Source: Moniliella sp. 'wahieum'
Taxonomy: Eukaryota > Basidiomycota > Moniliellomycetes > Moniliellales > Moniliellaceae
NCBI GenBank assembly: GCA_003971905.1
Contig: RSEE01000008.1
Coordinates: 434,001-498,000 of the forward strand
DNA length: 64,000 bases
Reading direction: 5' to 3'
Shown piece by piece: positions 45,599 through 56,188 of the stretch. Within the stretch, counting starts at the first letter, position 1. Each line of letters begins with the position of its first letter. The position numbers were made by a program, and so were the translations under genes. The notes below the pieces were generated by a model. The model made no database searches, was not told the DNA's origin, and saw only the letters and a list, made by a program, of their open reading frames with translations.

Positions 45599-47643
45599 TC
45601 AATGGACAAATCGGAAGTCCAGACGCTCGTTGCCCTTGTCCTCTGTGGTCTTGATGTAGTGCGCCTTGTCGGTGGCCGACATGCGGCCCCAGACCTTGTC
45701 CCTCTTCTTGTTGAGCAAGACGTAGAAGAGCTTCGTGCCGCCATAGAGGAAGAAGTTGATGGTGCAGACTGCCAACAAGCCGGCATTGGCGTGCCGGTAG
45801 CCATCTTTCTCATCCGAGGGGCGGTACACTTGACTCCCGATGATGGAGGTGATCTGGACAGAGATGTTGTACATGCTGGTGGCCACCGTGCGTGTGGCTA
45901 CATCACCAGAATTGGCGCTGACCCAGGACGCTTGGATCGCATGCACATACGGTGCCGACAGCGCAGTGGTCACCACCGCATAGTACTTCCACGCGTATTG
46001 TTTGTGCCCACTGGTCGTTCCCGATGGCATCGCCAAAAGCGCCACCAGGCACGGCCACGCCCACATATCCTCTGTCATGCACAGCAGGGTTCTTTGATTG
46101 AACTGTTCCGCCAGGATGCGCGACCGTCAAGCCAGTAAAGACCTGGACAAGGTTGTTGACGCTAGACAAGGTCTGGGTGACAACCGTCGAGAAGCCCAAC
46201 TTCTTCAGGTTGATGGTCAAATACGCGTTGATGGGTGAGGTGGGCAGGCCAAAACTGACCCCGATCACATACATGGGCCACATGCGGTAGTTGCTGACGG
46301 CGCGCCACAAGCTCTTGCGGTCCAAGCCTTGTCGGTTGTGCATCGATGACTTTTGCGGCTCATCGCGCAGGATGCGCGCAACGGCAATCTTAGCTTGCCG
46401 CTCGTTCAGGAACCCGTACGACTTGCCCGGACGAGCAGTTTGAGAGGGGGATGCAGGCATCACGTAAAACGCCACAAACGAGACCAAGATGGTCAGAAGC
46501 CCCCCGAGCAAAAAGACCCAGTAAGGTGCCGGGTAGCCAGGCACCGACTTGATTTGCAAAAAACCCAAATTGATGTAGTTGGCCAAGAATAAAGTAAAGT
46601 TGAGAACACACCAAAAGAGACCAAGCGGGTAGTGAGTTCCGAGCCACGGTAAAAGAAACTGAGCAGCAGCACTTGAAAAGCGAGAGAATCACAGGTTAGG
46701 GCGATGCAGACATGGTTATTGTCAACGGGGGCAGGTTTAGAGACGTACAAATGTCAGGGATGAAGGAACCTTGGCACAATCCCAACGCGGCACGCAAAAC
46801 AAAGAAACTCTTGCGACCTTTGATGAAGAACTGGCAGGCCGTTACTACGCCCAGGCAAACATTTGGAAGGGGATAAAACGATCGGGGCCGACACGCTTCG
46901 ACAAGAGCTGTCCGGGCAACTCGGCGCTCAGGAAAGCAAGGTAAAAGATGGTTTGGCCGTTGTTGAAGTCTTTGTAGTTGAGATTGCTGTGTTGGAGAAA
47001 TCCAGCCGAATTGGCACTGGAAATGTTGGAACGGTCTGAAGAAGCGGCGAGTTAGGCGACTGGTTTGGTAACAACAAGGGATGGTGCACTTACCGAGATT
47101 GAGTAGGGCAAAAAAGAGAGCACACCATGCAAAGACGTTCAAATCAATCTTGCGAATCACTTGGGCCTCTTCCCTCCAGGTCCAGCGAAGGCTTGGGTCC
47201 CAGTTCTTCTTGTTCTCCCAACTGTCAGGGGTTCGTACACAGAGCATAGCTCCGGAATGTCAAACACACTCGGTGGGTGGCAGTGCTGTCCAAGTCCCGG
47301 GGTGCCGGGCGGTTTTTGCGAGGTCGGAGATAGTCCAAGATCTTGCTCGCTACAGGCGGGTCTGGGGACAAGGTGGGATCGATTTTGAGAAGCTCTTGCG
47401 CCTCTGCTTCGGTCAGACCACCCACCCGTGTCGTTGTCACCACCTCGTTAACTCCCTCTGAGGAGGGAGAGGGAGAAGCGCCGTCGGAATAGGCATCGTG
47501 CCTTTGGTCGAGATGGCATCCTTGTTAATGATGCTCTCCTGGTCGAAGTCCTCCCTTTGCGTCTGCCCTAGCTGAGGCATGATGTCCTCCGACTCGGCTG
47601 GGTTGACGTCGCGGACGTCGATGGTGGCCTTACCCCCAGACAT
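45599..47643 (-). CDS. MFS permease, allantoate/nicotinate (Dal5/Tna1) type
   Basis: Twelve-helix anion:cation symporter family transporter for small carboxylated nutrients such as allantoate, ureidosuccinate or nicotinate. Cytosolic N-terminus from ATG 47643 (MSGGKATIDVRDVNPAESED), then KIDLNVFAWCALFFALLNLD, with a 57-nt intron (47036-47092, gtaagt...ttcag) leading into RSNISSANSAGFLQ, the family LDRxNIxxA motif. NNGQTIFYLAFLSAELPGQL and VGPDRFIPFQM follow; a second intron lies at 46672-46748. The C-terminal half has GLPTSPINAYLTINLKKLGF and WVSANSGDVATRTVATSMYN, both characteristic. Frame breaks near 47480, 47290, 46865, 46645 and 46100. A TATA box is about 105 nt upstream. Substrate is inference from family only. 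Confidence 0.82.
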
Positions 47644-48381
47644 GATGAAGTATGAGGAGTAACCTTAAGTGTGGAGGTGGGTTGAGTGCGAGAAAAGGGG
47701 GTGTGGAAGCGTTGGAAGAGATGGAAAAGGAGCTTGATCCGCCGTAGGTTATATACAGCAGAATTTACAGGAGAGAGCAGGGGTATCCTTTTGCGTCAAG
47801 CTCGCCATTGAACCGTGTGGCGAGCGCTACGGTCGCGACTTGTCCTGCGTCCTCAGTGTGACCGTTTTCAGATGCGGCTGAGCTCGGTGCCTGGATGGTG
47901 TAGGAGATAGAGTTGCGGACCTAACTCGTTGCCTCTACCTGGCACCAACACCCATATTGGTGTCAGCTAGCGTGCAGTCCCGGACATTTTTGGGGCTTTT
48001 CCTCCAGAAGTCGCTTTGTATCATACGGCTGCTGTGCTCATGGTGCTCCCCACAGCGCCCTGGGGCAGGCAGCAAGAGCGCCTCAGGGGGTAACCAAAAA
48101 CACGTAAGGGAAAACTGAACAACCTAGGCAAGAGATGACTGACATTACCGCTTAACCACTGTTCCACTGTTGCATGTTACACTGTTATCGACAGCAACAG
48201 GACCACACACGCACGCCATCTGTACACGATGCATGGAATACAGCGGTAGCTCCGGTAACTGTGTGATGCTTGGCCAATTTTATCTCGTTCCCACAGCAGG
48301 ACTTGTTCCGGACGCACGCAGTCATCGTATTTCCGCCTCATGGGCCCTTGGGCTGGCCCGTCGGAAGGCTTCACTTGACTG
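47644..48381. other. Intergenic region
   Basis: Promoter of the permease on minus with a TATA box at 47748-47755. The rest shows no gene. Confidence 0.5.
47748..47755 (-). promoter_or_regulatory. TATA box
   Basis: TATATAAC on minus, about 105 nt upstream of ATG 47643. Confidence 0.55.
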
Positions 48382-49002
48382 ATGCCCCACCACTGTCGGG
48401 TCATCGATCTCACCGGTCTCCCTGCTCAGGATGACGATCTTTGCGACCTCCCCCAGCGGGAGAGCACGCTAGCGAGCAGGTGCAATCATTAATCAACGCG
48501 CTCACGGTGAGCACTACGCCAGACTGCGCTCGTAGGGGCGTGTCCTTGGTGCCGGTGCCGGTGATCGCACAATCGGTGCGCATGATGCATTACAACGTTG
48601 GGCGCTTAATGTTTAACCGCGGTGTCGGTCACCGGTTTCCATCAGGCAGTTGCTCAGTACTGCGCGCCCGATGCGCCGCTCTTGCTTGTGGTGGCGAATG
48701 CTGCTGGCCACCTTGCTTGTGGGCGCGAGCAGGGGCCCAATGTGCCCCCTGAAGCCGGGAAGCGTCAGCGTCAGCCTCAGCGCAGGACGCCATGTGAGGG
48801 GTGCGTGCTTCCTCCAGACGATTCAACGCACAGCAGAGACGACGCCGCAGACAAGGGAGCACGACATCGCGTCTGGGTTCTGGGCAATGCGTACGCTGCT
48901 TTTTCAACATTTCATCCACCTCTCCGTCTCCCGGCCGCACCAGTGCCACCTGCCCTGCCGCCCCACCCGAGCGGAGTTGCTCAAACAGCATACCCGAATT
49001 AA
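48382..49002 (+). CDS. Hypothetical protein with one intron
   Basis: From ATG 48382: MPHHCRVIDLTGLPAQDDDL, then one base missing near 48470 leads into ASEQVQSLINALT, a typical amphipathic helix. A donor (gtgagc) at 48507 and acceptor (atcag) at 48645 define a 139-nt intron, longer than others here, with a TTTAAC branch-like site. Splicing joins INALT to AVAQYCAPDAPLLLVVANAA then GHL, another helix. The remaining frame to TGA/TAA near 49002 is less convincing, and other frames there are also open. No family recognised. The joined helices make a real gene likely; its 3' end is not secure. Confidence 0.42.
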
Positions 49003-49609
49003 ACGCCTCCGCCGGCGCCACCGCCTTGCCCAAGACGCAATTTCCTCCAGGTGAACGTTGAAGACGTTGAAGCAGCAAGAATGGCCAATGTCCGGATGGC
49101 CGCAATCCCTCTCACGGACGCGTGAGTGGCACGAGACGCATGACGCGGCGCTAGTTGAAGTTGTGGCGTACTCTGTGCGCGTTTTACGGCCGGCTAGAAT
49201 ACAGAGCAGCCTGAGGGACGCCATATATTTTCGGTCTGCCACCCGGAACTTATCACTCTCCAATCTCATCGATCCCCATCTCTGCGGGACTCTGGTAACC
49301 GGTAACCGGTAACCATCCTTCTGTTCTGGGTGACGAGGAGCAACATCAAGCATCCCAGTTCATCAATATGAATGTGTGGAGTAGGAGGGTAAAGGTGGAA
49401 TAAAAAGTTAGGTTGGTGTGAAAACGAGAAACATACATATGGGACGAGGCTGGCTCCAGTCCAGTTCTCCATCTCAACTTCATCGAGATGAACTTGATCG
49501 ACTTGATCGATCATCGGCACCACCGCCAGACCTGATAAATATCAAGCATGGGCCCTTGACAAGCGCGCGCATGCAGCATGGGCCTTCCACAAGGAGGGGT
49601 CACCGGTCA
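49003..49609. other. Intergenic region
   Basis: No gene. Contains a (GGTAACC)x3 heptamer array at 49294-49314 and GTTGAAG repeats at 49055-49072. Confidence 0.5.
49294..49314. repeat. Heptamer array (GGTAACC)x3
   Basis: Three tandem 7-nt units; each unit is itself a palindrome. Confidence 0.8.
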
Positions 49610-52600
49610 TTAGCGATCCACAATTTGGAACGAAATGGTGGCAAAGGTAATATCTTCGTTGGTTGCGTGTCGAAGGGTGTAGCGTAGCGGCATTTCCTAA
49701 AAACATTAAAGGTCAGCAATCGCACGCTTCACCCCAACCGAACAAGAGGCACGCACCGTGAACCAACGCTGGATGTTGAGCCGCACAGGGCCAATGTGAA
49801 GGTCAAATGTGTTCATATCAACATGTTGGTAAAGAAAGTGGTGCAATAAACAATGTCTGGATCGAATGTGTCAGTGACCGCTCTTCCCCTCTCCCCCTCT
49901 CCCTCTCTCCCAGCTGTGCCTGTCTAAGGAACGTACCAGGGTCAAAAACCAAGTTCTCTCGATGGTTGGCATCGGAAAAATACTTGCGCCGGTGAGCCGT
50001 AGTCATGGATTTGGACAGCTTGATAAACGCATTGTCCTCCATCACATCCGTGCCAGGCTGGGCAAAACGCACGGGCCCAGCACGCCATCCAACCGCGATA
50101 TGTAGGGCGCAGTCCCTGCGGACAGGGAAGTAGCCTGGCTTGTCGCTCGGGGTAGCGTTGGGGTCGTCCCCGTCGTTTGGTCCACTACTGGAGCTGGCCG
50201 GGCGGAGGGAGCTGGCGGTCGTGCCAGTCAGAGGGCGCTCGAGCGATGCAGCTGCAGCTTCAGATGCTGCTGCTGCTTCAAGTACATCGAGGTCCCGGTA
50301 CTTGGGGGCAGGGGTGTTGCTGTTGCGTCCAGCAACGGCAAGCGTGTCGGCTGTGGTAAAGTCAGTGGGGCGGAGCCCATCGCCAGCGGTTTCGGCTTGC
50401 ATTTCGGCCACCAGCTCCTGCGGAGCGGGCTCAAGGATGGATACCGTATCGTCTTGCGTTTCGTCAGAAGGGACAGACAGCTCGAGCGGCCGCTCCGCAT
50501 TGCTGATGGGACTGATCGTGGATCCAGAGTGCGAGGGGGGATGGGGGGTAAGTGACTTGGTTGGGTCGGGTACTGAGGGCACTGCAGGTGCCAGTGCGTT
50601 CGCCCCCACTGCCCCCATAGCAATTGCCGAATCCCCGGTCTGAGCCCGATCTTTGGTCCCGAGCAGCACCACCTCTGAAGCCTCGTCGTCCAAGTCATCC
50701 CCACCGAACGAGAGGGGCACCGTGGTGCCCATATGGGGCTTGGGGCGCACCAACGCCGGCGACTTAACAGACTACACTAACCTTATTTAAAGCCTTCACC
50801 GGGCTAGTTTGGTCGAATCGAGCGCAGCAGCACCTTGTGCCTTTCCCGCCGAGACCGAGGGTTCGCTGGCACCCCCATCCCGAAGCGAGCCTACCTCGCT
50901 GGAAGGGGGGAAGTGATGCATATGTTCATCCCTCGCAAACGAAGTAGTGGGAGCAGCCGTACTGCTGCGCTTGCCTGCACGGCTAAGAGGCCGCAGCGCT
51001 GATAACCCAAACTTGTGATGGTGAGCTGGACTGGCAGGGGTCGCTTGGCCATCCTCAAACGGCATGGAAGAATGTATGGTCGATAGCTCGTCCAGGCTCG
51101 GACGCTTATTGTCATCTCCGAGACTGAGTCGAGTCAGTGCGCTCAATGGCGTACCCACGCGAGAAAGACGAAGAGAGCGGCGTTTCATAATCTTGACCTC
51201 ACCGGGCTGCTCCGGTTTGTCAATCGTATGAAGAGAATGCACCTTGCGATGGTGATGGCCATGATGTTTGCCCGAATGCGGCAGCTTGATGCTCAACTTG
51301 GGGAGGAGGGCGTGGTGGTGGTGCGTGTGTGGCCCTCCCGGGGTTACGATCGATGGTTGGCCCCCTGGACTGCCCACTTGTGGCGCCGACGCGGCATGGT
51401 GCAGCATCCGCCCTTCCGAGGGAACGGAACGACCTGCTTCGCCCAGAGGCGCGGCGGTAGCCGTGGGGAGCGGGGCTACCACTGGACTCAACTCCGTCTC
51501 GTCAGGAATCACGCCCCAGGCGATCAGCGAGCCATCCCGTCCAGCTCCCGGCTGGCCGGGGGGGATTGGGGTCTCGTTGTCAGAGGGAATCGAGTGGAAA
51601 TCATCATCGGACGAATCGCTCTTCTCGCCCGGAACGGTGCCCAGACGCGAGGCACGAGGGGCGGTAGCCTGTTGGGTGCGCTGGCGCAAGGCGTGCAGCG
51701 TTCCCCTGGAGTGACTGCGCGAGGTAGCAAGTCCGGGTGAACTAGATCCGTGCTGTACTTGGACGGAGGTGGTGGAGTGCTTCCGCCGCCTGCGCAATTG
51801 AGAGGATGAGGCATCGTGGTGCCCAGGGCGCCAATCAGGCTTGCATTGATGGCATCCTCGTGAGCAATGGTGCCATGTTGCCGGCCGCCTGCTAGACAGC
51901 CTGGACTCATAGGCCGCGTGAGTGGGGTAGACGGATAAGAGACAGAGCCAGCAGGCGATGGGTCCGCAGCTCCCCCTGTTCGGGGATTGTGGCTGTCGCA
52001 GCGCGAGACAGGTCAAGCGACCGATGCCGGATATGCTGAATGGACTCGGCCGCGTTATGGGCTTCCAAGAACGCGCGCACACGCGGGTCTTGCTTGAACC
52101 CAAGGAAGCGCCAGTACTTGATGGATTTGCGCTGCTCCTTAGGGCGGAAGTGAGCATCCTTCCCAATAGCCCCTTCTTTTTTTGTGCCGCTCGTTCTTCT
52201 TCCAACTTGGCCATCGCCATGGGCGTCTCATCTAGCGTCTCAAGCGGTACAACGTCCGCTGGGTCATCGATCATAAGGGAGCTGCCTGCAGCCCTGGCTG
52301 CATTGGTTGCAGCGGCGTTGGTCGCTGCACTGTTGGCGGGTGTATGGCTGCGCAAAGGCGAGTCCGAGTGGCGGAGGACAACGACTGCATCATGGGCACG
52401 CTCAGGTGAAGGCCAGGCACAGATTGTGTTCATACAGGCACAGTAGGGACTCATGATGAATGGTCGGCCGCTGGGCGGGTGTTCTTCGTAGTACGTCAAG
52501 GGATCAATCATGCGGGCCACACGCATGCCGGCGTTGAAGGGCGCACGGGGAAAGTCGATCCAGCGATCAAAGTCAGTGCCAAAGATAATGTCGGAACCAC

Positions 52601-52882
52601 GCCAGGGGTGGCGGAAGCGACCCTCGATCTGGATGGCGAACTTGCGACTGCGACCCTCAAAGTATTTGCGCCCGGGTTCGCCCTCGCGAGCGCCGGGCGC
52701 ATCGAGGATGCGCACCAGCACGCGGCCGACAAAGTGCTCGGTCTCGATGTCGTGCGGGCGCTGGGCGTCGTTCAGCCGACACGGCTCCAGGTGGAAGCGG
52801 TCGGGACCAACCCAGACTTCGAGGTGGGTGCCATGATGGAGAGGATGGTGGTGAAGGTGTGCGAATAGAAGCAGTGCGTCAT
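49610..52882 (-). CDS. Large DUF1769-family protein
   Basis: Fungal DUF1769 (UPF0590-like) protein; function not established. N-terminal half of the domain: LEVWVGPDRFHLEPC, FVGRVLVRILDAPG, GRKYFEGRSRKFAIQIEGRF, SDIIFGTDFDRWIDFP and RMIDPLTYYEEHPPSGRPF (52800-52420). A very long Ser/Pro/His-rich insert (52350-50150) follows. The second half of the domain comes at the end: YFPVRRDCALHIAVGWRAGP, DANHRENLVFDPG, then two short exons with IVYCTTFFTNM and PLRYTLRHATNEDITFATIS, ending at TAA 49610. Introns: 50739-50781 (43 nt, tentative), 49857-49936 (80 nt), 49697-49756 (60 nt). Start ATG 52882, 12 nt from a heptamer array. Frame breaks near 52840, about 52080, near 50800 and near 49815. About 950 residues, far longer than the small family members I know. 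Confidence 0.75.
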
Positions 52883-52894
52883 ATCAGCCGATCC

Positions 52895-52997
52895 AACCAG
52901 CAACCAGCAACCAGCAACCAGCAACCAGCAACCAGCAACCAGCAACCAGCAACCAGCAACCAGCAACCAGCAACCAGCAACCAGCAACCAGCAACCT
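52895..52997. repeat. Heptamer array (CAACCAG)x~14
   Basis: About 14-15 near-perfect tandem CAACCAG units, the longest clean heptamer array in the window. It lies directly upstream of the DUF1769 start codon and within the divergent promoter shared with DAD3. Because 7 is not a multiple of 3, all frames are open through it. Confidence 0.95.
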
Positions 52998-53427
52998 ACA
53001 CCCTGCCAACAGCAGCCACCCAGCAGCCAATCCACCCAATCCAGCCTGTGCAGGCCAGTGCTCGATCATCCATTGCGTCGGTATCATCCATGCTGGACGC
53101 CCGATCGCCGATTATGCAACCCGTCATATATTCACTGCCATGGAGCGGCCAGAGGCCAGACGCTTCACTCTTCACTCCAAGCGTTAAGCTTCGCTTCACT
53201 CCCCCCGTGACGTGTGACATGGCACAGGTGACAGGCGACAGTTGGCGCGCACCGTCACGTGCGGCACATTCGACTGGTGACGCGTTCCGGTCGGTCCCCC
53301 GGGTGACATAATCGGTCACGTGCCCAACAACCACCGCAGTCTCGCCCCACGCACGCGAAACCAACACTGCTGCCTTCGCGACGACACTGGCCGCCACCAG
53401 CGACAACCACACCACGTGCGTGCAGCT
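52998..53427. other. Divergent promoter region DUF1769/DAD3
   Basis: Holds CTTCACT (53163-53176) and GTGACRN (53206-53241) period-7 series. No gene. Confidence 0.5.
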
Positions 53428-53904
53428 ATGGTATCCTCGCTCGCGCTCGCTTCGCGCCCCCCCGCGCTCGACACGGCTGGCACCGTCGATTCATCTGCTG
53501 GGTCAGACAACCCGTACGCTGGCCACCGCCACTTGACCGAAGAGCAACAGACCCTCCTTTACGAGTACGCCCGCCTGGCTGCCACCCTCCAAAGCGTACG
53601 CCTCTTCCCGTGCTCGCGCACATCCCACGCTTTTCCATCGCACTACTAACACGTTTACCCCAAGGTTTCCTCGCGCGCGACCGCCCTATCGGCGACCAAC
53701 ACCCACAGCGCACTTCTCTCGGAGCTGCGAATTCTGGAACGGAAAATGGGCCTGGTGCTGACGCTGTTCAAGGCCAGTGTCTGGAGTGTCGTCACGGCCG
53801 ATACGGATGCCATGGTTGAGGAGGGCATGGACCAGGATCAGGGGGAGTACGCAGAAGGTGAGGGCCAGTATTACGACGCGGAGCACGGCTACACGTACGA
53901 GTAG
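53428..53904 (+). CDS. DAD3: DASH complex subunit Dad3
   Basis: Subunit of the fungal DASH/Dam1 ring that couples kinetochores to microtubules. ATG 53428; a 69-nt intron at 53596-53664 (gtacgc...cccaag, with a TACTAAC branch site). Protein of 135 residues: a variable 30-residue N-terminus, then the Dad3 core with NPYAGHRHLTEEQQTLLYEY, ARLAATLQS/VSSRATAL, LLSELRILERKMGLVLTLFK and ASVWSVV. An acidic tail with Tyr follows, ending at TAG 53902-53904. Core length and order match the family closely, and there is no frame break. The tail is longer than in yeast Dad3. Confidence 0.93.
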
Positions 53905-54472
53905 GCGAGCCAATCACTGCTAGCCCATTTGTACCCACCTCAGCCCCACCCCTCACCCGCGTCCCGTAATAGGGTCCTGTATGCCACATCAGGTTCAGAG
54001 TGTAATTGTATTCATGTTTTCCGCCTCCTCCGGTAGCTGCTTCCAAGCATCCTCTTCTCCGTACTGCATGTATCTAGAAGACCTTAGCTTCTAAGGCTAC
54101 CTGGTGCTGACGTGCATGTGAGGGAATATGTTGGATACAGTGTTCCGAGGAGAGGTACAGGAGACTGAGGCATAGCGCCTTATGCAACCGAGGATACCGC
54201 GGGGCACAGGGAGCACCCACATGGATCGGAGGGGTATTTCCTATCACGCCATGTCGCGCAAAAGGGTGCATCATTCCAACATCCTCAACACTTCAAGAGA
54301 CTCAGAGAAACTCATCGTATGTGGGGGTTTGTGTTACATAGTAGGCTCGACGAGAAGGGGGGGAGGGGATCGCAAGGGGGGGTGGGAGGAAGCGAACGGG
54401 AGGTGGACGCAGTCAACGGGGGAAGAGAAGTTGGAAGATGCCTAGGCAAGATTGAATGGCCAACTCCAAGGC
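53905..54472. other. Intergenic region with dispersed repeat copy B
   Basis: Between the DAD3 stop and the glycine-rich gene stop. Contains copy B of the dispersed element. No recognised gene. Confidence 0.5.
54105..54265. repeat. Dispersed element, copy B
   Basis: Diverged partner of 42035-42200, same orientation; see copy A for shared blocks. Confidence 0.65.
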
Positions 54473-55045
54473 TTACCAGCCTCCCTGGTTGCCGCCGTAA
54501 CCTTGCTGGCCGTAACCGCCTTGGGGTCCACCGTAACCGCCTTGGTTGCCGCCGTAGCCGCCCTGGTTACCACCGTAGCCGCCCTGGTTGCCACCGTACT
54601 TGTTGTCACCGCCAAATCCGCCCGAAGCGAACGATTCCTCTTCCCTCTTGGCCTTGTGCTCCTCGTAGCGGCCGTGAATGTGCTCGCCAACCTTCTTGCC
54701 TACCTCGGCAAGAATGGCACCGCCAGCAATGGAAACAAAGTTGCCATGCTGCGAGCCGGTCGCCTTGTTGGCAGCAAAGCCAGCAAGGCCGCCGAGGGCC
54801 ATGGTGCCGAGACCGCGGTCACCACCCTCGCCCTGGTTGCCTTGGCCGTCAAACTCGTTGCCGCCGCGGTATTCCTGGTTGGCGCCGCCTTGGTACGATT
54901 GGGACTCTCCGTAGCCCTGGTTGCCCTGGCCGTAGCCTTGGTTTTGGCCGTAGCCTTGGTCTTGGCCGTAGCCCTGGTTTTGGCCGTAGCCTTGGTTTTG
55001 GCCGTAGCCGCCAGCGCCGGGTTCAGGGAAGCCACCGTAGGACAT
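54473..55045 (-). CDS. Glycine-rich protein with central glycine-zipper segment
   Basis: 190-residue single-exon protein from ATG 55045. N-terminus: repeats of GYGQNQ; C-terminus: repeats of GGYGGNQ. The central part LGTMALGGLAGFAANKATG then IAGGAILAEVGKKVGEHIH is a glycine-zipper-like membrane or oligomerisation segment, similar to fungal proteins annotated with a 17 kDa surface-antigen-like glycine zipper. A charged YEEHKAKREEE links it to the C-terminal repeats. Open throughout. I know such proteins as abundant and stress-linked in fungi but can assign no biochemical role. Confidence 0.8.
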   Translation of the reverse strand: MSYGGFPEPGAGGYGQNQGYGQNQGYGQDQGYGQNQGYGQGNQGYGESQSYQGGANQEYRGGNEFDGQGNQGEGGDRGLGTMALGGLAGFAANKATGSQHGNFVSIAGGAILAEVGKKVGEHIHGRYEEHKAKREEESFASGGFGGDNKYGGNQGGYGGNQGGYGGNQGGYGGPQGGYGQQGYGGNQGGW

Positions 55046-56188
55046 TGTGGTTGAGAGGGTTGGAAGGTGAGGTGGGGGATGGAGGTGGGGGGGAGAGATG
55101 GGCAGGAAGCTCGTGGGGGGGAAAACCAGAGTGGAAGGTGGGGAGGCGCCTTTTAAGAAGCGTAGGGCGCTGCTCCAACCCGCGCTGCAGCGACCAGTGA
55201 GCCTGCGCCGATGGAATGGACAGTGGAGATGTCAAGCACAGGGCGGGAGGCAAGTGTGGTGCCGCTGTGTGACACAGTGGTGCTCAACGCACAGGGGCGC
55301 TGTCGGCGTTCCTCCTGCCCACACGGCACTGCGGCCGCCTGTCCAGGCACCTGCGTGGACCGGGCTGTGCACGGCCGTCGGGGTGTGACATGTGACGCAT
55401 CCGAACAGACTGCTGGGCTGCGGAGGGCTGCGGACTGCGTTGCATTTGCTCAGCGGGCGGCCGGCCCGACGCAACCGGACGCATCATGCATTGCATCAGA
55501 TGCGACCAGATGCCGCCGATAAGCGGAACTGGCCCTGTGCTGCGGACCACCGATGTTTGCGCTCGGCTGGCTCATTAGCGCTGCGCCGCGCGCTGCTGCT
55601 GGCTGCTGGCTGCTGGCTGCGTGCAACCTCGGCCCGGACACCACCTGGCACCCGAGCTGCCCCAGGCTGCCCCGTGCTGCCCTCCCTTGGCAGTCCCCAA
55701 ACCGCGTGAAGTTGGCGGGTAGAGCACACTGCCCCTGCGCCCCTGCGTTCCTGGGTCGTCCAGCCCCAGGGTACTCAGTCGGAGTACTCGGTACTCCAGC
55801 GCTCAGCCCCTGGCAGGCGCCGGCTGCGCGGGTCTGCGCAGGCGTCTGCACTGCCACGTACTGCGCTGCGCTGGCCACGTCACCACCTCCGTCGGACATG
55901 CGCAGACCGCCCGCGCTGAGGCTATGCTGGGCGGAAATGCAGTTCCGCCCCTCGCCACGCAGAGTGGATGGCGCGTACTGAACGCAACATTTCATTCACG
56001 CGGGACGCGGGACCCCCTCGCGTCGCGTTTGGTGGTCTGGTGCTTTCGGGGCGGGGGCGGGTGGGCAGCGCAGCGCCGGTGAGGCGTCCGCCCCTGAGGC
56101 CTGCGGGGCGGCTGCTATCGATCTCGTCCTCCCAGTCGCGTCAGCGTCCGCGCGTCCGCCTCCCCGTCTGCGCCGCCACCACCCCGCC
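55046..56188. other. GC-rich intergenic region
   Basis: 1.1 kb, very GC-rich so all frames are open; no frame is recognisable as a gene. Contains a GGCTGCT period-7 array at 55593-55620 and GTACTC repeats at 55770-55800. Promoter of MSH6 and of the glycine-rich gene. Confidence 0.45.

Noticed and set aside
48629-49105. Minus-strand 158-residue ORF competing with the 48382 gene
   Set aside because: Composition is plausible, but the plus strand has an ATG, splice sites and helix-like joined exons; not fully excluded.
52772-53087. Long open frames with repeated VAGCWLL or QQPATSN
   Set aside because: They are the CAACCAG heptamer array read in all frames; 7-nt units keep frames open without coding.
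54452-55054. 200-residue Val/Ala-rich plus ORF
   Set aside because: Antisense of the glycine-rich repeats (GGN codons read as Ala/Val).
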